Assembly: GCF_900215245.1 (NCBI RefSeq)
Contig: NZ_LT907842.1
Location: 3,038,001 to 3,102,000 of the forward strand
DNA length: 64,000 nt
DNA from: Pseudomonas fluorescens
GTDB taxonomy: Bacteria > Pseudomonadota > Gammaproteobacteria > Pseudomonadales > Pseudomonadaceae
Reading direction: 5' to 3'
A program made the position numbers and the translations under genes. Under the pieces are notes generated by a model. The model saw only the letters and a list, made by a program, of their open reading frames with translations. It searched no databases and was not told the origin of the DNA. Position 1 is the stretch's first letter, and every line of letters starts with the position of its first letter. This document shows positions 24,351-36,628 of the stretch, piece by piece.

Positions 24351-24630
24351 TTTGCTATCACTTCACTGTTAGTCGCGGGGTATTCAATGGGGCGCAGTAG
24401 ACCGTAATTTATCCTGGGTGTCACTGTTCTTTAAGTAGGAAAATGTCTTGGTCTATATCAGGATTTTTAAGTGCGCGCTACGCTGAGTTTAGTTCAAGCG
24501 TTGTTGTCGGAAAGTGCGGGTTTTATGTGTAGGATTAAACTTAAAGTCCAGTGGATTAAATGAGGCTTGTTTTATTGGGTTAAAGGGCTTAAGGCTTATA
24601 TCAGGTTGCGACATGCCAAACAGCAGACAC
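24351..24630. other. A/T-rich intergenic region upstream of rspR
   Basis: About 280 bases without a credible gene, visibly richer in A and T than the flanks. The rspR promoter must lie here, but no clear sigma-70 or sigma-54 element could be chosen. It marks the right edge of the type III secretion island. Confidence 0.5.
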
Positions 24631-24656
24631 AAAAAAGCCGATGCAGTGCATCGGCT
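24631..24656 (-). terminator. Rho-independent terminator of the pth-ychF unit
   Basis: On the minus strand AGCCGATGCA and TGCATCGGCT pair around a very short loop and are followed by TTTTTT. It lies about 30 bases after the ychF stop. Confidence 0.85.
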
Positions 24657-24687
24657 CTTTGTTTGCGACGTACGCCGCAGGTAACGC

Positions 24688-25788
<1,101 letters not shown>

Positions 25789-25809
25789 GGTGTTTCCCCT
25801 CGGTAAGAG

Positions 25810-26394
25810 TCAGGCCTTCTGGCTGTGCAGGTTTTTCATCGCACGGTTCCATTCACCGGCGAAGATATCCGGCAGCACGCCGAGGGCAAAGTCGATGCTG
25901 GCATCGAGTTTTTCCTGTTCGGCGCGTGGCGCACGACCCAGGACGAAATTTGAAACCATACTGGCGACGCCTGGGTGGCCAATGCCGAGCCGCAGGCGGT
26001 AAAAATTATTCTGATTGCCCAACTGCGCAATGATGTCGCGCAGGCCATTGTGGCCGCCATGCCCGCCGCCTAACTTGAGTTTGGCAACGCCGGGTGGCAG
26101 GTCCAGTTCGTCATGGGCCACCAGGATTTCTTCGGGTTTGATCCGGAAGAAGCCCGCAAGCGCCGCGACAGCCTGGCCGCTGCGGTTCATGTAGGTGGTG
26201 GGAATCAGCAGACGAACATCCTGACCCTGGTGCGAGAAGCGCCCGGTCAGGCCAAAATATTTGCGATCAGCCGTAAGGCTCACACCTTGGGCGTGGGCGA
26301 TACGCTCAACAAAAAGGGCCCCCGCGTTATGCCGGGTCTGTTCGTATTCGGCGCCTGGATTTCCCAGGCCAACGATCAGTTTAATGGCAGTCAC
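25810..26394 (-). CDS. pth: peptidyl-tRNA hydrolase
   Basis: A 194-residue Pth that frees tRNA from stalled peptidyl-tRNA. Family motifs are [23 protein letters not shown], with the catalytic His in TRHNAG, then [10 protein letters not shown], and [12 protein letters not shown] and [12 protein letters not shown]. The start is GTG at 26394. It lies between rplY and ychF on the same strand. Confidence 0.96.
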   Translation of the reverse strand: MTAIKLIVGLGNPGAEYEQTRHNAGALFVERIAHAQGVSLTADRKYFGLTGRFSHQGQDVRLLIPTTYMNRSGQAVAALAGFFRIKPEEILVAHDELDLPPGVAKLKLGGGHGGHNGLRDIIAQLGNQNNFYRLRLGIGHPGVASMVSNFVLGRAPRAEQEKLDASIDFALGVLPDIFAGEWNRAMKNLHSQKA

Positions 26395-26561
26395 GACAGG
26401 GGCCCTTCCTTTGGAGTTGTGGGTAACATCGCCAGACCTCAGTGCGGCGAAAGTGGACGGCAGGAGCTAACTTATCCAGAGATAAACTTCGCGTTGTCGC
26501 CCGCTTTCTCGCTACGTTCTGGTCCGCGATGTTTCCTCAAGCTCCGGCAATACAGAGTGAA

Positions 26562-27161
26562 TTACTCTGCAGCGCCTTCTTCAGCTTCTGGTGCAACGCG
26601 TGGAGCGTGAACGTTTGCAACAGCTTTGTCATCACCGTGAGCCAGTGCAACAAACTCAACGCCTTTAGGGGCTTTGAGGTCGGACAGGTGAACGATGTCG
26701 CCGATTTCCAGAGCCGACAGGTCGACTTCGATGAACTCAGGCAGGTCTTTCGGCAGGCAGGTCACTTCGATCTCGGCAACAACGTGCGAAACTTCGCCGC
26801 CTTTCTTGACCGGAGCTTCTTCACCAACAAAGTGCACAGGCACGATAGCGGTCAGTTTCTGACCGGCTACTACGCGTACGAAGTCAGCGTGCAGCACGTG
26901 GCCTTTGGCTGGGTGACGTTGCAGGGCCTTGATGATGACGTTCTGCTTCTTGCCGCCAACGTTCAGCTCGATGATGTGGCTGTAGGCCGCATCGTTTTCG
27001 AGCAGTTTGGCAATTTCTTTGGCCAGCATGCTGATGGATTCAGGGGCTTTTTCGCCACCGTAAACTACAGCTGGAACCAGGCTTGCGAGACGACGCAGGC
27101 GGCGGCTCGCACCTTTCCCCAGGTCGGAACGCAGTTCAGCATTCAAAGTAAAATCGTTCAT
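26562..27161 (-). CDS. rplY: 50S ribosomal protein L25, long CTC type
   Basis: A 199-residue L25/general stress protein CTC that binds 5S rRNA. Residues 1-95 form the L25 domain ([20 protein letters not shown] and [20 protein letters not shown]). The C-terminal TL5/CTC beta domain follows ([33 protein letters not shown]). The ATG at 27161 is chosen; the frame continues 8 codons upstream into the prs spacer. It is downstream of prs and separated from it by a strong terminator. Confidence 0.95.
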   Translation of the reverse strand: MNDFTLNAELRSDLGKGASRRLRRLASLVPAVVYGGEKAPESISMLAKEIAKLLENDAAYSHIIELNVGGKKQNVIIKALQRHPAKGHVLHADFVRVVAGQKLTAIVPVHFVGEEAPVKKGGEVSHVVAEIEVTCLPKDLPEFIEVDLSALEIGDIVHLSDLKAPKGVEFVALAHGDDKAVANVHAPRVAPEAEEGAAE

Positions 27162-27226
27162 GTTGTATCTCCAAAATAACCACATTCGCCCCAGCGTTTG
27201 CGACCAGCGCTAAAGGCGATATGGGC

Positions 27227-27263
27227 AAAAAAGCCCCGCCCCAACAGAATGCTGGGGCGGGGC
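27227..27263 (-). terminator. Rho-independent terminator of prs
   Basis: An 11-bp G/C stem (GCCCCGCCCCA/TGGGGCGGGGC) with a 9-base loop is followed on the minus strand by TTTTTT. It begins 37 bases after the prs stop. Confidence 0.92.
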
Positions 27264-27299
27264 GCTTTTCGTCAGTGTGTGTTTCGTAAGGGCTGACCC

Positions 27300-28241
27300 T
27301 TAACGGAACATCGCGCTGATCGATTCTTCGTTGCTGATGCGGCGAACCGCTTCGGCAACTACCGGTGCGATATCCAATTGACGGATACGCGAACAGGCTT
27401 GAGCTGCTGCGGACAACGGGATGGTGTTAGTCACCACCAGTTCGTCCAGCATGGAGTTCTCGATGTTCTCGATCGCTCGGCCCGACAGCACAGGGTGTGT
27501 GCAGTAGGCGAAGACTTTTGCTGCACCGTGCTCTTTCAAGGCTTTGGCCGCGTGGCACAGGGTGCCGGCGGTGTCGACCATGTCATCAACCAGAATACAG
27601 GTACGCCCTTCGACATCACCGATGATATGCATCACTTCGGAGTGATTAGCTTTTTCACGGCGTTTGTCGATGATCCCGAGATCCACGCCCAGGGATTTGG
27701 CAACCGCCCGTGCACGCACGACGCCACCAATGTCCGGGGACACGATCATCAGGTTTTCAAAGCGCTGATCTTCGATGTCATCCACCAATACCGGGGAGCC
27801 GTAGATGTTATCTACCGGAATATCGAAGAACCCCTGGATTTGGTCAGCGTGCAGGTCAACCGTGAGAACACGGTCGATGCCTACCACGGTCAGCATGTCA
27901 GCGACGACTTTCGCGCTGATAGCCACACGTGCGGAACGCGGACGGCGATCCTGACGGGCATAACCAAAGTAAGGGATTACAGCTGTGATTCGAGTCGCTG
28001 AGGAGCGCCGGAAGGCATCAGCCATCACGACGAGTTCCATCAGGTTATCGTTGGTCGGAGCGCAAGTCGGCTGAATAATGAAGACGTCTTTACCGCGGAC
28101 GTTTTCATTGATCTCGGCTGTAATTTCGCCGTCGGAGAATTTACCGACAGAGATGTCACCGAGAGGGATATGCAGCTGACGTACGACACGTCGAGCCAGA
28201 TCGGGGTTAGCGTTCCCCGTAAAGACCATCATCTTGGACAC
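27300..28241 (-). CDS. prs: ribose-phosphate pyrophosphokinase
   Basis: A 313-residue PRPP synthetase that makes phosphoribosyl pyrophosphate for nucleotide, histidine and tryptophan synthesis. Signature stretches are [33 protein letters not shown], the metal-binding [19 protein letters not shown], and the PRPP loop [12 protein letters not shown]. The start is GTG at 28241. tRNA-Gln lies directly upstream in the same direction. Confidence 0.96.
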   Translation of the reverse strand: MSKMMVFTGNANPDLARRVVRQLHIPLGDISVGKFSDGEITAEINENVRGKDVFIIQPTCAPTNDNLMELVVMADAFRRSSATRITAVIPYFGYARQDRRPRSARVAISAKVVADMLTVVGIDRVLTVDLHADQIQGFFDIPVDNIYGSPVLVDDIEDQRFENLMIVSPDIGGVVRARAVAKSLGVDLGIIDKRREKANHSEVMHIIGDVEGRTCILVDDMVDTAGTLCHAAKALKEHGAAKVFAYCTHPVLSGRAIENIENSMLDELVVTNTIPLSAAAQACSRIRQLDIAPVVAEAVRRISNEESISAMFR

Positions 28242-28287
28242 GCGCAGTACCTAGAGGCTGAGGGTAACCTGGATGAGTATTAGAAAA

Positions 28288-28362
28288 TGGCAGGGGCGGC
28301 TGGATTCGAACCAACGCATGGCAGGATCAAAACCTGCTGCCTTACCGCTTGGCGACGCCCCT
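28288..28362 (-). tRNA. tRNA-Gln (anticodon TTG)
   Basis: The minus strand gives a complete 75-nt cloverleaf. The acceptor stem is AGGGGCG/CGCCCCT with encoded GCCA. The anticodon stem GCAGG/CCTGC carries loop TTTTGAT (TTG). The T arm GTTGG/CCAGC encloses TTCGAAT. It lies between ispE and prs, the usual position in Pseudomonas. Confidence 0.95.
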
Positions 28363-28399
28363 GTATCTGTTGCAACGAGTACCCAGTACTCGGTTCCTT

Positions 28400-29251
28400 T
28401 TAGAGCAGACTTTGCAGCTTGCGATGCAACATCGAAACGTTGCTTCCCTTTGCTACAAACCCTGTAAGGGTCTCTGTAAGAAGGGCCGAGACTTTATCAG
28501 CTTCAGCTTTGCTTGGGAAGCCCCCAAACACACAACTTCCAGTTCCGGTTAATTTTGCTTCGGTAAATTTACCTAACAAATTCAAAGCGTTACGTACCTC
28601 TGGATAACGCCTTGCTACAACCGGTAAGCAGTCATTTCGACTGTTTCCCTTGGGAACGGGGCGCACTTTAATGGGAGGAGAGTTACGTGTCAACAGTGGA
28701 TCTGAAAAAATTTCTGCTGTACTTACAGATACTTGCGGAACAAGCACGACATACCACGGCTCTTCGGGGTATTCCGGGGTGAGTTTTTCGCCCACGCCCT
28801 CGGCAAAAGCCGCGTGCCCACGCACGAAAACCGGGACGTCGGCGCCCAGTGTCAGGCCCAGCGTGGCCAGGCGATCGAGGTCCCAACCCAGTTGCCATAA
28901 GTGATTCAGGCCGAGCAGCGTGGTCGCGGCATTTGAACTGCCGCCACCGATACCGCCGCCCATAGGCAAAATTTTATCGATCCAGATGTCGATGCCGAGC
29001 GCGCAACCGGATTGCTCCTGAAGTTTTTTCGCGGCTCTCACAATCAGATTGCTGTCGTGGGGCACGCCGTCGAATTCGGTGTGCAATTTGATCGCGCCAT
29101 CGTCGCGTATGGCGAAGGTCAACTCATCGCCGTAGTCGAGAAACTGAAACAGCGTCTGCAGCTCGTGGTAGCCGTCTTCACGGCGACCCAGAATGTGCAG
29201 CATCAAATTGAGTTTGGCCGGGGAGGGCAGGGTCAAGGTGGTGGCGGTCAC
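28400..29251 (-). CDS. ispE: 4-diphosphocytidyl-2-C-methyl-D-erythritol kinase
   Basis: A 283-residue GHMP kinase of the MEP isoprenoid pathway. It has the substrate-binding opening [22 protein letters not shown], the ATP loop [17 protein letters not shown], and the C-terminal motif [10 protein letters not shown]. The start is GTG at 29251, one base after the lolB stop, so the two are co-transcribed. Confidence 0.95.
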   Translation of the reverse strand: MTATTLTLPSPAKLNLMLHILGRREDGYHELQTLFQFLDYGDELTFAIRDDGAIKLHTEFDGVPHDSNLIVRAAKKLQEQSGCALGIDIWIDKILPMGGGIGGGSSNAATTLLGLNHLWQLGWDLDRLATLGLTLGADVPVFVRGHAAFAEGVGEKLTPEYPEEPWYVVLVPQVSVSTAEIFSDPLLTRNSPPIKVRPVPKGNSRNDCLPVVARRYPEVRNALNLLGKFTEAKLTGTGSCVFGGFPSKAEADKVSALLTETLTGFVAKGSNVSMLHRKLQSLL

Positions 29252-29252
29252 G

Positions 29253-29870
29253 TTATTGCCCCAGCTTGCGCGGTTGCCATTCCTTGATCACCAGCGTGAC
29301 GTCAAGGTCGGTGCCATGCAGTTTGATGCGCTCGGGCAGCCAGTAGGCGCCCTGTTGCACGTAGCTGAGGTATTCAACCTGCCAGCCATCCTGCTCCAGC
29401 GTGGCCAGGCGACTGTCGCCGTTGAGGCTCAGCCGGCTCTTGCTGTCCGGTGCGGGCAACCCGCGCACCCACCAGACCAGATGGGACACCGGCAATTTCC
29501 AGCCCATCTGTTCTTCCAGCAAGGCTTCCGGCGTGGTCGCTTCATAGCGCCCCTGGTTCGCGACTTCAAGGCTCACTTGCCCGGGTCGACCGGTCAGGCG
29601 CGCCGCGCCTCGGCCAAGCGGCCCTGACAGGCGAATGTCGTAATAGTCCTGGCGCTGCAGCCAGAACAATGTGCCGCTGCCGGAATCTTTCGGCGCGCGA
29701 ACCCCGACCTTGCCATCGATCTGCCAGCCGTCGATGCTGCTGAGCTGCTCTTTGTGCTGTTTCCATTGCGCCGGGTTGCCCTGGCCTTCAACGGATTCAC
29801 GGCTGCCTATGCCCGCGCAACCGGCGAGCAGGGCGATAAAACTGAAAACAATAACGTGGCGCAAAAACAT
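29253..29870 (-). CDS. lolB: outer-membrane lipoprotein receptor LolB
   Basis: A 205-residue lipoprotein that takes lipoproteins from LolA and inserts them into the outer membrane. The lipobox ends at Cys18 (FIALLAGC). The mature part has family features [24 protein letters not shown] and the C-terminal [22 protein letters not shown]. It sits between a TPR lipoprotein gene and ispE. Confidence 0.92.
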   Translation of the reverse strand: MFLRHVIVFSFIALLAGCAGIGSRESVEGQGNPAQWKQHKEQLSSIDGWQIDGKVGVRAPKDSGSGTLFWLQRQDYYDIRLSGPLGRGAARLTGRPGQVSLEVANQGRYEATTPEALLEEQMGWKLPVSHLVWWVRGLPAPDSKSRLSLNGDSRLATLEQDGWQVEYLSYVQQGAYWLPERIKLHGTDLDVTLVIKEWQPRKLGQ

Positions 29871-29874
29871 AAGT

Positions 29875-31599
29875 TTAAAGGGTCTCGGATCCGGTCAGGC
29901 GCTTGATGGTGCCGCGCAGGATGGGGCTTTCGGGTTGTTCCTTGAGGAATTTTTCCCAGATTTGTCGTGCTTCGCGCTGTTTGCCATTGGCCCAGAGCAC
30001 TTCGCCCAAATGGGCGGCGACTTCCTGATCGGGGAAGCGCTCGAGTGCCTGGCGCAACAAGCGCTCGGCCTCGTCCAGGTTGCCCAGCCGGTAATTGACC
30101 CAGCCCAGGCTGTCGAGCACGGCAGGGTCTTCCGGGTTGAGCTTATGGGCTTGCTCGATCAGCACCTTGGCTTCGGCGTACCGCGTCGTACGGTCAGACA
30201 GGGTGTAACCCAGGGCGTTCAGCGCCATGGCGTTGTCCGGATCGCGCTTGATGATCAGGCGCAGGTCTTTCTCCATTTGCGCCAGGTCATTGCGTTTTTC
30301 CGCCTGCATGGCGCGGGTGTACAACAGGTTCAAGTCGTCCGGGTATTGCAGCAACGCTTGTTGCAGCAACTTCCAGGCGCGTTCGCCCTGTTTGTTGGCT
30401 GACAAGGTTTCGGCCTGGATCAGGTACAACTGAATGGCGTAGTCAGGTTCGGCGTCGCGTGCTGCCGCCAGGCGTTTTTCCGCCTCGTCGGTGCGGCCGT
30501 TGCTCATCAGAATGTCGGCCTGGCGCAGTTGGGCCGGCAGATAGTCATTGCCGGGGCCGACCTGGGCGTATTCGAGCAGGGCTGCCTGCGGGTCGTTGCG
30601 CTCTTCAGCGATACGGCCGAGGTTGAGATGCGCGGAGTCGACATGGCTTTCGCGCTGGATCAGTTCCTCAAGGTAACCCTTGGCCTCGTCCCAGGCCTTG
30701 GCTTCCAGGCATACCAGTGCCAGCGAGTAGCGCAATTCATCGTCGTCCGGGTATTGCTGGACCAGGTTGGCGAACTGCACTTTGGCGTCCTCCATACGGT
30801 CCTGCTCAACCAGCATGCGCGCATACGTCAGGCGCAGGCGCTTGTCGTCCGGGTACTTTTTGATGCTTTTTTCCAGCAGCGGAATCGCTTCCTTGCCGCG
30901 ATTGAGGTTCTGCAGCAGGCGTGCGCGCAGCAAAATCGGGGCGATCTCGCCGTCTTCCGGCGGGTTCTGCTCCAGCAGCTTCAGCGCGGCGTCGGCTTCG
31001 TCATCCTGTTGCAGCAGCAACGCCTTGCCGAAAATCAGCTGGCTGTTCTTCGGATGCTTTTGCAGCAGGCGGTCAAAACTCTTCATCAGGCCATTGCGGG
31101 TGTCCTGGTCGGTGTCGGCCGCCGACAGCGCGAGAAAGTCGAAATGCGTGTCGCCCTTGCCCTGCAGGACTTTCTCCATATAGACCATGGAGTCGTCGTA
31201 ACGCCCGGCGCGCGCCAGTTGCACAGCGGCTGCGCGTTGCGCTTCCAGATCCTGCGGTGCGTTTTTCGCCCAGATCAGCGACGTGTCCAGCGCGGCCTGG
31301 TCAGCACCCAGGTATTCGGCGATGCGAAATGCACGCTCCGAAATGCCGGGGTCCTGGGTATTGATGGCCTGGGTCACGTAGTTATCCAGGGCAATGTCGA
31401 AACGATTGCGCTGGCCGGCGAGTTCCGCCGTCAGCAAGCTGTAGATCGTTTCTTCACTGAACGAGGAATAAACCTTGGGCTTTTCAGGGGCGGGGGTGCT
31501 GTCTTCCACCGGCGGCGTACCGTCCGGCGACACGGGGGCCAAGGCCTGGCAGCCGCTGAGGAAGACAAAAGCAAGGAGCAACGCGGAAGATCTATTCAT
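29875..31599 (-). CDS. TPR-repeat lipoprotein upstream of lolB
   Basis: A 574-residue secreted lipoprotein (lipobox to Cys17, VFLSGC) made of roughly ten to twelve tetratricopeptide repeats. The clearest units are in the C-terminal half, such as [35 protein letters not shown] and [30 protein letters not shown] homologous gene precedes lolB in other Pseudomonas. Its partner and exact role are unknown; TPR scaffolds of this kind usually mediate protein assembly at the envelope. It diverges from hemA. Confidence 0.82.
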   Translation of the reverse strand: MNRSSALLLAFVFLSGCQALAPVSPDGTPPVEDSTPAPEKPKVYSSFSEETIYSLLTAELAGQRNRFDIALDNYVTQAINTQDPGISERAFRIAEYLGADQAALDTSLIWAKNAPQDLEAQRAAAVQLARAGRYDDSMVYMEKVLQGKGDTHFDFLALSAADTDQDTRNGLMKSFDRLLQKHPKNSQLIFGKALLLQQDDEADAALKLLEQNPPEDGEIAPILLRARLLQNLNRGKEAIPLLEKSIKKYPDDKRLRLTYARMLVEQDRMEDAKVQFANLVQQYPDDDELRYSLALVCLEAKAWDEAKGYLEELIQRESHVDSAHLNLGRIAEERNDPQAALLEYAQVGPGNDYLPAQLRQADILMSNGRTDEAEKRLAAARDAEPDYAIQLYLIQAETLSANKQGERAWKLLQQALLQYPDDLNLLYTRAMQAEKRNDLAQMEKDLRLIIKRDPDNAMALNALGYTLSDRTTRYAEAKVLIEQAHKLNPEDPAVLDSLGWVNYRLGNLDEAERLLRQALERFPDQEVAAHLGEVLWANGKQREARQIWEKFLKEQPESPILRGTIKRLTGSETL

Positions 31600-31781
31600 A
31601 TAGGAAGAGGACGACTAACCTGCGGTCGGATCATCATGACACAAGCCTTCGGCCAAACATAACCGAGTCTCAGTGGGTGCCTTTATAGACACAAGGCATT
31701 AGGACAATAGCCTACGGTGGTTGTTCTGAATCATTCGAAGTAGGACAATTGTCGGCTTCCCGACATCATCAGCGATATTGA

Positions 31782-33071
31782 ATGGCCTTCCTTGCACTCG
31801 GTATTAACCACAAGACTGCTTCTGTAGACGTGCGCGAGCGCGTGGCGTTTACGCCCGAGCAGTTGGTTGAGGCCTTGCAGCAGCTCTGCCGGCTCACCGA
31901 CAGCCGCGAAGCTGCGATCCTTTCGACCTGCAATCGCAGTGAGCTTTATATAGAGCAGGAACATCTTTCAGCGGATGTGGTGCTGCGCTGGCTGGCTGAT
32001 TATCACCATTTGGACCTCGACGACCTGCGCGCCAGCGCGTATGTGCACGAAGAGGATGCGGCAGTTCGTCACATGATGCGCGTTGCCTCAGGGCTCGACT
32101 CGCTGGTGTTGGGCGAACCGCAGATCCTTGGCCAGATGAAATCTGCCTACGCCGTGGCCCGCGAGGCCGGAACCGTGGGCCCGCTGTTGGGCCGTCTGTT
32201 CCAGGCCACGTTCAATTCGGCCAAGCAAGTGCGCACCGACACCGCCATCGGTGAAAACCCGGTGTCCGTGGCGTTTGCCGCTGTCAGCCTGGCCAAACAG
32301 ATTTTCAGCGACTTGCAGCGCAGCCAGGCGCTGCTGATCGGTGCCGGTGAAACCATTACTTTGGTCGCCCGCCACCTGCATGACCTCGGTGTGAAGCGTA
32401 TTGTGGTGGCCAACCGCACCCTGGAGCGTGCCAGCATCCTCGCCGAACAGTTCGGTGCGCATGCCGTGCTGCTCTCGGACATCCCGGCCGAACTGGTGCG
32501 CAGCGATATCGTCATCAGCTCCACCGCCAGTCAGTTGCCGATCCTTGGCAAAGGCGCGGTCGAGAGTGCGTTGAAGTTGCGCAAGCACAAGCCGATTTTC
32601 ATGGTGGATATTGCCGTTCCCCGCGATATCGAGCCAGAAGTCGGCGAGTTGGACGACGTTTACCTCTATAGCGTCGACGATTTGCACGAAGTGGTCGCCG
32701 AAAACCTCAAGAGTCGCCAGGGCGCTGCCCAGGCCGCCGAGGAAATGGTCAGCACCGGCGCCGAAGACTTCATGGTGCGCCTGCGTGAACTGGCGGCAGT
32801 GGACGTGCTCAAGGCTTATCGTCAGCAAGGTGAACGCCTGCGTGATGAGGAATTGGTCAAGGCCCAGCGTTTGCTGGCCAACGGCAGCAGCGCCGAAGAG
32901 GTGCTGATGCAATTGGCGCGTGGCTTGACCAACAAGTTGCTCCACGCCCCCAGCGTTCAGTTGAAAAAGCTTACTGCCGAAGGCCGCCTCGATGCGCTGG
33001 CCATGGCCCAGGAACTCTTTGCCCTCGGTGAGGGCGCGTCAGATAGCTCTTCGGATAAAAAACCGCAATGA
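31782..33071 (+). CDS. hemA: glutamyl-tRNA reductase
   Basis: A 429-residue HemA that reduces glutamyl-tRNA to glutamate-1-semialdehyde, the first step of haem synthesis by the C5 route. It has [16 protein letters not shown], the catalytic Cys in [11 protein letters not shown], and the NADPH-binding stretch [16 protein letters not shown]. The ATG at 31782 matches the conserved N-terminus. It heads a rightward operon with prfA, prmC, moeB and murI, all overlapping or abutting. Confidence 0.96.
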   Translation: MAFLALGINHKTASVDVRERVAFTPEQLVEALQQLCRLTDSREAAILSTCNRSELYIEQEHLSADVVLRWLADYHHLDLDDLRASAYVHEEDAAVRHMMRVASGLDSLVLGEPQILGQMKSAYAVAREAGTVGPLLGRLFQATFNSAKQVRTDTAIGENPVSVAFAAVSLAKQIFSDLQRSQALLIGAGETITLVARHLHDLGVKRIVVANRTLERASILAEQFGAHAVLLSDIPAELVRSDIVISSTASQLPILGKGAVESALKLRKHKPIFMVDIAVPRDIEPEVGELDDVYLYSVDDLHEVVAENLKSRQGAAQAAEEMVSTGAEDFMVRLRELAAVDVLKAYRQQGERLRDEELVKAQRLLANGSSAEEVLMQLARGLTNKLLHAPSVQLKKLTAEGRLDALAMAQELFALGEGASDSSSDKKPQ

Positions 33072-34150
33072 AAGCGTCACTGCTCAATAAACTGGACGTG
33101 CTCCAGGACCGTTTCGAAGAACTGACCGCCTTGCTCGGCGATGGCGAGGTCATCTCCGATCAGACCAAGTTCCGCGCCTATTCCAAGGAATACGCCGAAG
33201 TTGAGCCGATTGTGGCCACCTACAAAAACCTCATGAAGGTGCAAGGCGACCTCGAAGGCGCCCAGGCGCTGCTCAAGGACAGCGACCCGGACATGCGCGA
33301 AATGGCCGTGGAAGAAGTCCGTGAAGCCAAGGACAAACTGGCCGAGCTGGAAGGTGATCTGCAGCGCATGCTGTTGCCCAAGGACCCCAACGACGGGCGC
33401 AACGTGTTCCTCGAAATCCGCGCCGGCACCGGTGGCGACGAGGCGGCGATTTTCTCCGGCGACCTGTTCCGTATGTACTCGCGCTACGCCGAACGCCGTG
33501 GCTGGCGCGTCGAGATTCTGTCCGAGAACGAAGGCGAGCACGGCGGCTATAAAGAAGTGATCGCCCGAGTCGAAGGCGACAACGTCTACGGCAAATTAAA
33601 ATTCGAATCCGGCGCGCACCGTGTGCAGCGGGTTCCGGCGACCGAATCCCAGGGCCGTATCCACACCTCGGCGTGCACCGTGGCCGTGTTGCCTGAGCCG
33701 GACGAGCAGGAAGCCATCGAGATCAACCCGGCGGACTTGCGCGTCGACACGTACCGCTCTTCGGGCGCCGGTGGTCAGCACGTCAACAAAACCGACTCGG
33801 CAATCCGAATTACTCACTTGCCGTCGGGCATCGTGGTGGAGTGCCAGGAAGAACGTTCCCAGCACAAGAACCGTGCGCGGGCCATGTCCTGGCTGTCGGC
33901 CAAGCTCAACGACCAGCAGACCAGCGCCGCTGCCAACGCAATTGCCAGCGAGCGTAAGTTGCTGGTGGGTTCGGGCGACCGCTCCGAGCGTATTCGGACC
34001 TACAACTTTGCCCAGGGCCGGGTCACCGACCACCGGGTCAACCTCACCCTTTATTCCCTCGACGAGATTCTCGCCGGTGGCGTTGATGCGGTGATCGAGC
34101 CCTTGCTCGCCGAATACCAGGCCGATCAATTGGCGGCGATAGGTGAATAA
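33068..34150 (+). CDS. prfA: peptide chain release factor 1
   Basis: A 360-residue RF1 that reads UAA and UAG. The codon-recognition region contains [16 protein letters not shown], and the universal GGQ motif is in [15 protein letters not shown]. The ATG overlaps the hemA stop by 4 bases. The methylase for the GGQ glutamine, PrmC, is encoded directly downstream. Confidence 0.97.
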   Translation: MKASLLNKLDVLQDRFEELTALLGDGEVISDQTKFRAYSKEYAEVEPIVATYKNLMKVQGDLEGAQALLKDSDPDMREMAVEEVREAKDKLAELEGDLQRMLLPKDPNDGRNVFLEIRAGTGGDEAAIFSGDLFRMYSRYAERRGWRVEILSENEGEHGGYKEVIARVEGDNVYGKLKFESGAHRVQRVPATESQGRIHTSACTVAVLPEPDEQEAIEINPADLRVDTYRSSGAGGQHVNKTDSAIRITHLPSGIVVECQEERSQHKNRARAMSWLSAKLNDQQTSAAANAIASERKLLVGSGDRSERIRTYNFAQGRVTDHRVNLTLYSLDEILAGGVDAVIEPLLAEYQADQLAAIGE

Positions 34151-34981
34151 ATGACCATCATTGCCAGCCTTCTGCGCGCCGCCGACCTGCCAGACTCGCC
34201 CACCGCGCGCCTGGATGTGGAATTGTTGCTGGCCGCCGCCCTGGGCAAGTCGCGCAGCTACCTGCACACCTGGCCGGAAAAGATCGTCAGCAGCGAAGAT
34301 GCGCTGACCTTTGCCGACTACCTGCAACGTCGCCGTAGCGGTGAGCCGGTGGCGTATATCCTCGGCCAGCAAGGCTTCTGGAAGCTGGACCTGGAGGTGG
34401 CGCCTCATACGCTGATCCCGCGTCCGGACACCGAGCTGCTGGTGGAAGCCGCGTTGGAACTGTTGCCTGCCAACCCCTCCAGGGTGCTCGACCTGGGCAC
34501 CGGCAGCGGCGCCATCGCCCTGGCCCTGGCCAGCGAACGCCCGGCCTGGCAGGTCACGGCGGTAGACCGCGTGCTGGAAGCCGTGGCCCTGGCCGAGCGC
34601 AATCGCCAGCGCCTGCACCTGAAGAACACCACGGTGTTGAACAGTCATTGGTTCAGCGCTCTGCAAGGCCAAACCTTCGACCTGATCATCAGCAACCCGC
34701 CGTACATTGCCGATAACGATCCCCATCTGGTGGCCGGTGACGTGCGTTTTGAGCCCGCCAGTGCCCTGGTGGCCGGCCCTGATGGCCTGGACGATTTGCG
34801 CTTGATCATCGCCCAATCCCCGGTCCACCTGAACGCCGGTGGTTGGTTGTTGCTTGAGCATGGCTATGATCAAGCGCCTGCCGTGCGTGACTTGTTACTG
34901 GGTGAAGGCTTTGAAAACGTACACAGCCGTATCGACCTCGGCGGCCACGAACGCATCACACTGGGGCGTCGCCTGTGCTGA
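34151..34981 (+). CDS. prmC: release factor glutamine methyltransferase
   Basis: A 276-residue SAM-dependent N5-glutamine methyltransferase that modifies the GGQ motif of release factors. The SAM loop DLGTGSG is at residues 114-120 and the catalytic NPPY motif at 182-185. The N-terminal helical RF-binding domain (LDVELLLAAALGKSRSYL) is present. Its ATG follows the prfA stop with no gap. Confidence 0.96.
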   Translation: MTIIASLLRAADLPDSPTARLDVELLLAAALGKSRSYLHTWPEKIVSSEDALTFADYLQRRRSGEPVAYILGQQGFWKLDLEVAPHTLIPRPDTELLVEAALELLPANPSRVLDLGTGSGAIALALASERPAWQVTAVDRVLEAVALAERNRQRLHLKNTTVLNSHWFSALQGQTFDLIISNPPYIADNDPHLVAGDVRFEPASALVAGPDGLDDLRLIIAQSPVHLNAGGWLLLEHGYDQAPAVRDLLLGEGFENVHSRIDLGGHERITLGRRLC

Positions 34982-35730
34982 GCGATCAGGAGCTGTTGCG
35001 CTATAGCCGACAGATTCTGTTGCAACATGTCGACATCGAAGGCCAGTTGCGCCTGAAAAATGCCCGCGCGCTGATCGTCGGCCTTGGTGGGTTGGGCGCG
35101 CCAGTCGCGCTGTATCTGGCCGCCGCCGGCGTGGGCGAGTTGCACCTGGCGGACTTCGACACCGTCGACCTGACCAACCTGCAACGCCAGATCATTCACG
35201 ACACGGACAGCGTTGGGCAGACCAAGGTCGATTCGGCCATGCGTCGTCTCACGGCGCTCAACCCAGGCGTCAAACTGCTCGCCCATCGCACCGCGCTGGA
35301 TGCCGATTCACTGGCGGCGGCGGTGGGCGCCGTTGATGTGGTACTCGACTGCAGCGACAACTTCTCGACCCGCGAAGCCGTCAACGCCGCCTGTGTCGCT
35401 GCCGGCAAGCCATTGATCAGCGGCGCGGCGATTCGCCTGGAGGGGCAATTGTCGGTGTTCGACCCGCGTCGCGCCGAAAGCCCCTGTTACCACTGTTTAT
35501 ACGGGCACGGCAGCGACACTGAACTGACCTGCAGCGAGGCCGGCGTCGTCGGCCCATTGGTGGGCCTGGTCGGCAGCCTGCAAGCACTGGAAGCCTTGAA
35601 GTTGCTGGCCGGCTTCGGCGAGCCGTTGGTGGGGCGGCTGTTGCTGATTGATGCCCTGACCACACGTTTTCGCGAGTTGCGCGTCAAGCGCGACCCGGGT
35701 TGCAGCGTGTGTGGGGCACACCATGGTTAA
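34975..35730 (+). CDS. moeB: MoeB/HesA-type molybdopterin-synthase adenylyltransferase
   Basis: A 251-residue E1-like enzyme that adenylates the C-terminal glycine of MoaD. The opening [40 protein letters not shown] holds the nucleotide-binding loop. [10 protein letters not shown] is the adenylate site, and CYHC with CSVC are the two zinc-binding Cys pairs. The start is GTG at 34975, overlapping the prmC end by 7 bases. No moaD is nearby; ThiF function is a less likely alternative. Confidence 0.88.
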   Translation: MLSDQELLRYSRQILLQHVDIEGQLRLKNARALIVGLGGLGAPVALYLAAAGVGELHLADFDTVDLTNLQRQIIHDTDSVGQTKVDSAMRRLTALNPGVKLLAHRTALDADSLAAAVGAVDVVLDCSDNFSTREAVNAACVAAGKPLISGAAIRLEGQLSVFDPRRAESPCYHCLYGHGSDTELTCSEAGVVGPLVGLVGSLQALEALKLLAGFGEPLVGRLLLIDALTTRFRELRVKRDPGCSVCGAHHG

Positions 35731-36517
35731 GGACGCGCCAATCGGTGTGTTCGATTCCGGCGTCGGCGGCCTGTCGGTGCTGGATGAAATCCAGCAGTTG
35801 CTGCCCCATGAGTCGCTGCTGTACGTGGCTGACGGCGGGAATATCCCGTATGGCGAAAAATCTCCGGCGTTCATTCTTGAGCGCTCCCGTATTGTCGCGA
35901 AGTTTTTCCGCGAACAGGGCGCCAAAGCCTTTGTGATTGCCTGTAATACCGCCACTGTCGCCGCCGTGGCCGATTTGCGCCAGGACTATCCCGACTGGCC
36001 GCTGGTGGGTATGGAGCCTGCGGTCAAGCCGGCGGCTGCCGCCACTCGCAGTGGTGTGGTCGGTGTACTCGCCACCACCGGCACCCTGCAAAGCGCCAAA
36101 TTCGCCGCCTTGCTCGACCGTTTTGCCACCGATGTGCGGGTCATCACCCAACCGTGCCCGGGCCTGGTGGAGTTGATCGAAACCGGTGACCTCAAGAGTG
36201 CCGCCCTGCGCCAGATGTTGCAGGGCTATGTCGAGCCGTTGCTCAGCGCCGGTTGCGACACCATCATTCTCGGCTGCACCCATTACCCCTTCCTCAAGCC
36301 ACTCCTGGCGCAGATGCTTCCCCCGAGCATCATTCTGATCGACACCGGTGCCGCCGTGGCCCGGCAGCTCAAGCGGCTGCTGGGGGAGCGTGACCTCCTG
36401 GCGTGTGCAAACCCTGAACCTGCACAGTTCTGGACCAGCGGCGACGTTGATCACCTAAGAAATATCCTACCGACACTATGGAAATCTCCTGGAGTTGTGC
36501 GTAATTTTGGCTGGTGA
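35723..36517 (+). CDS. murI: glutamate racemase
   Basis: A 264-residue racemase that makes D-glutamate for peptidoglycan. The conserved [10 protein letters not shown] opening is present, and the two catalytic cysteines are Cys74 in ACNTAT and Cys185 in GCTHYP. The ATG at 35723 gives the normal length and overlaps the moeB end by 8 bases; an ATG 4 codons upstream is also open. It closes the hemA operon. Confidence 0.95.
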   Translation: MVKDAPIGVFDSGVGGLSVLDEIQQLLPHESLLYVADGGNIPYGEKSPAFILERSRIVAKFFREQGAKAFVIACNTATVAAVADLRQDYPDWPLVGMEPAVKPAAAATRSGVVGVLATTGTLQSAKFAALLDRFATDVRVITQPCPGLVELIETGDLKSAALRQMLQGYVEPLLSAGCDTIILGCTHYPFLKPLLAQMLPPSIILIDTGAAVARQLKRLLGERDLLACANPEPAQFWTSGDVDHLRNILPTLWKSPGVVRNFGW

Positions 36518-36587
36518 AAAATTCGTGAAAAATCGGGGTTAGACGCTGAACTTCTGACACCACGCCAGCTTCTATAGCGAGTTAGCC

Positions 36588-36603
36588 TGTACAAAACCAT
36601 ACA
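36588..36603 (+). promoter_or_regulatory. TGTACA/CATACA direct repeat before the lipid A deacylase gene
   Basis: TGTACA (36588-36593) and CATACA (36598-36603) recur at a 10-base step, 26 bases upstream of the pagL-like ATG. They resemble the operator half-sites seen before the MerR-controlled operon at 46005-46079. The second half-site departs by one key base, so this is only suggestive. Confidence 0.25.
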
Positions 36604-36628
36604 ACTTTGTTCTCAAGGACTGTTTCTT

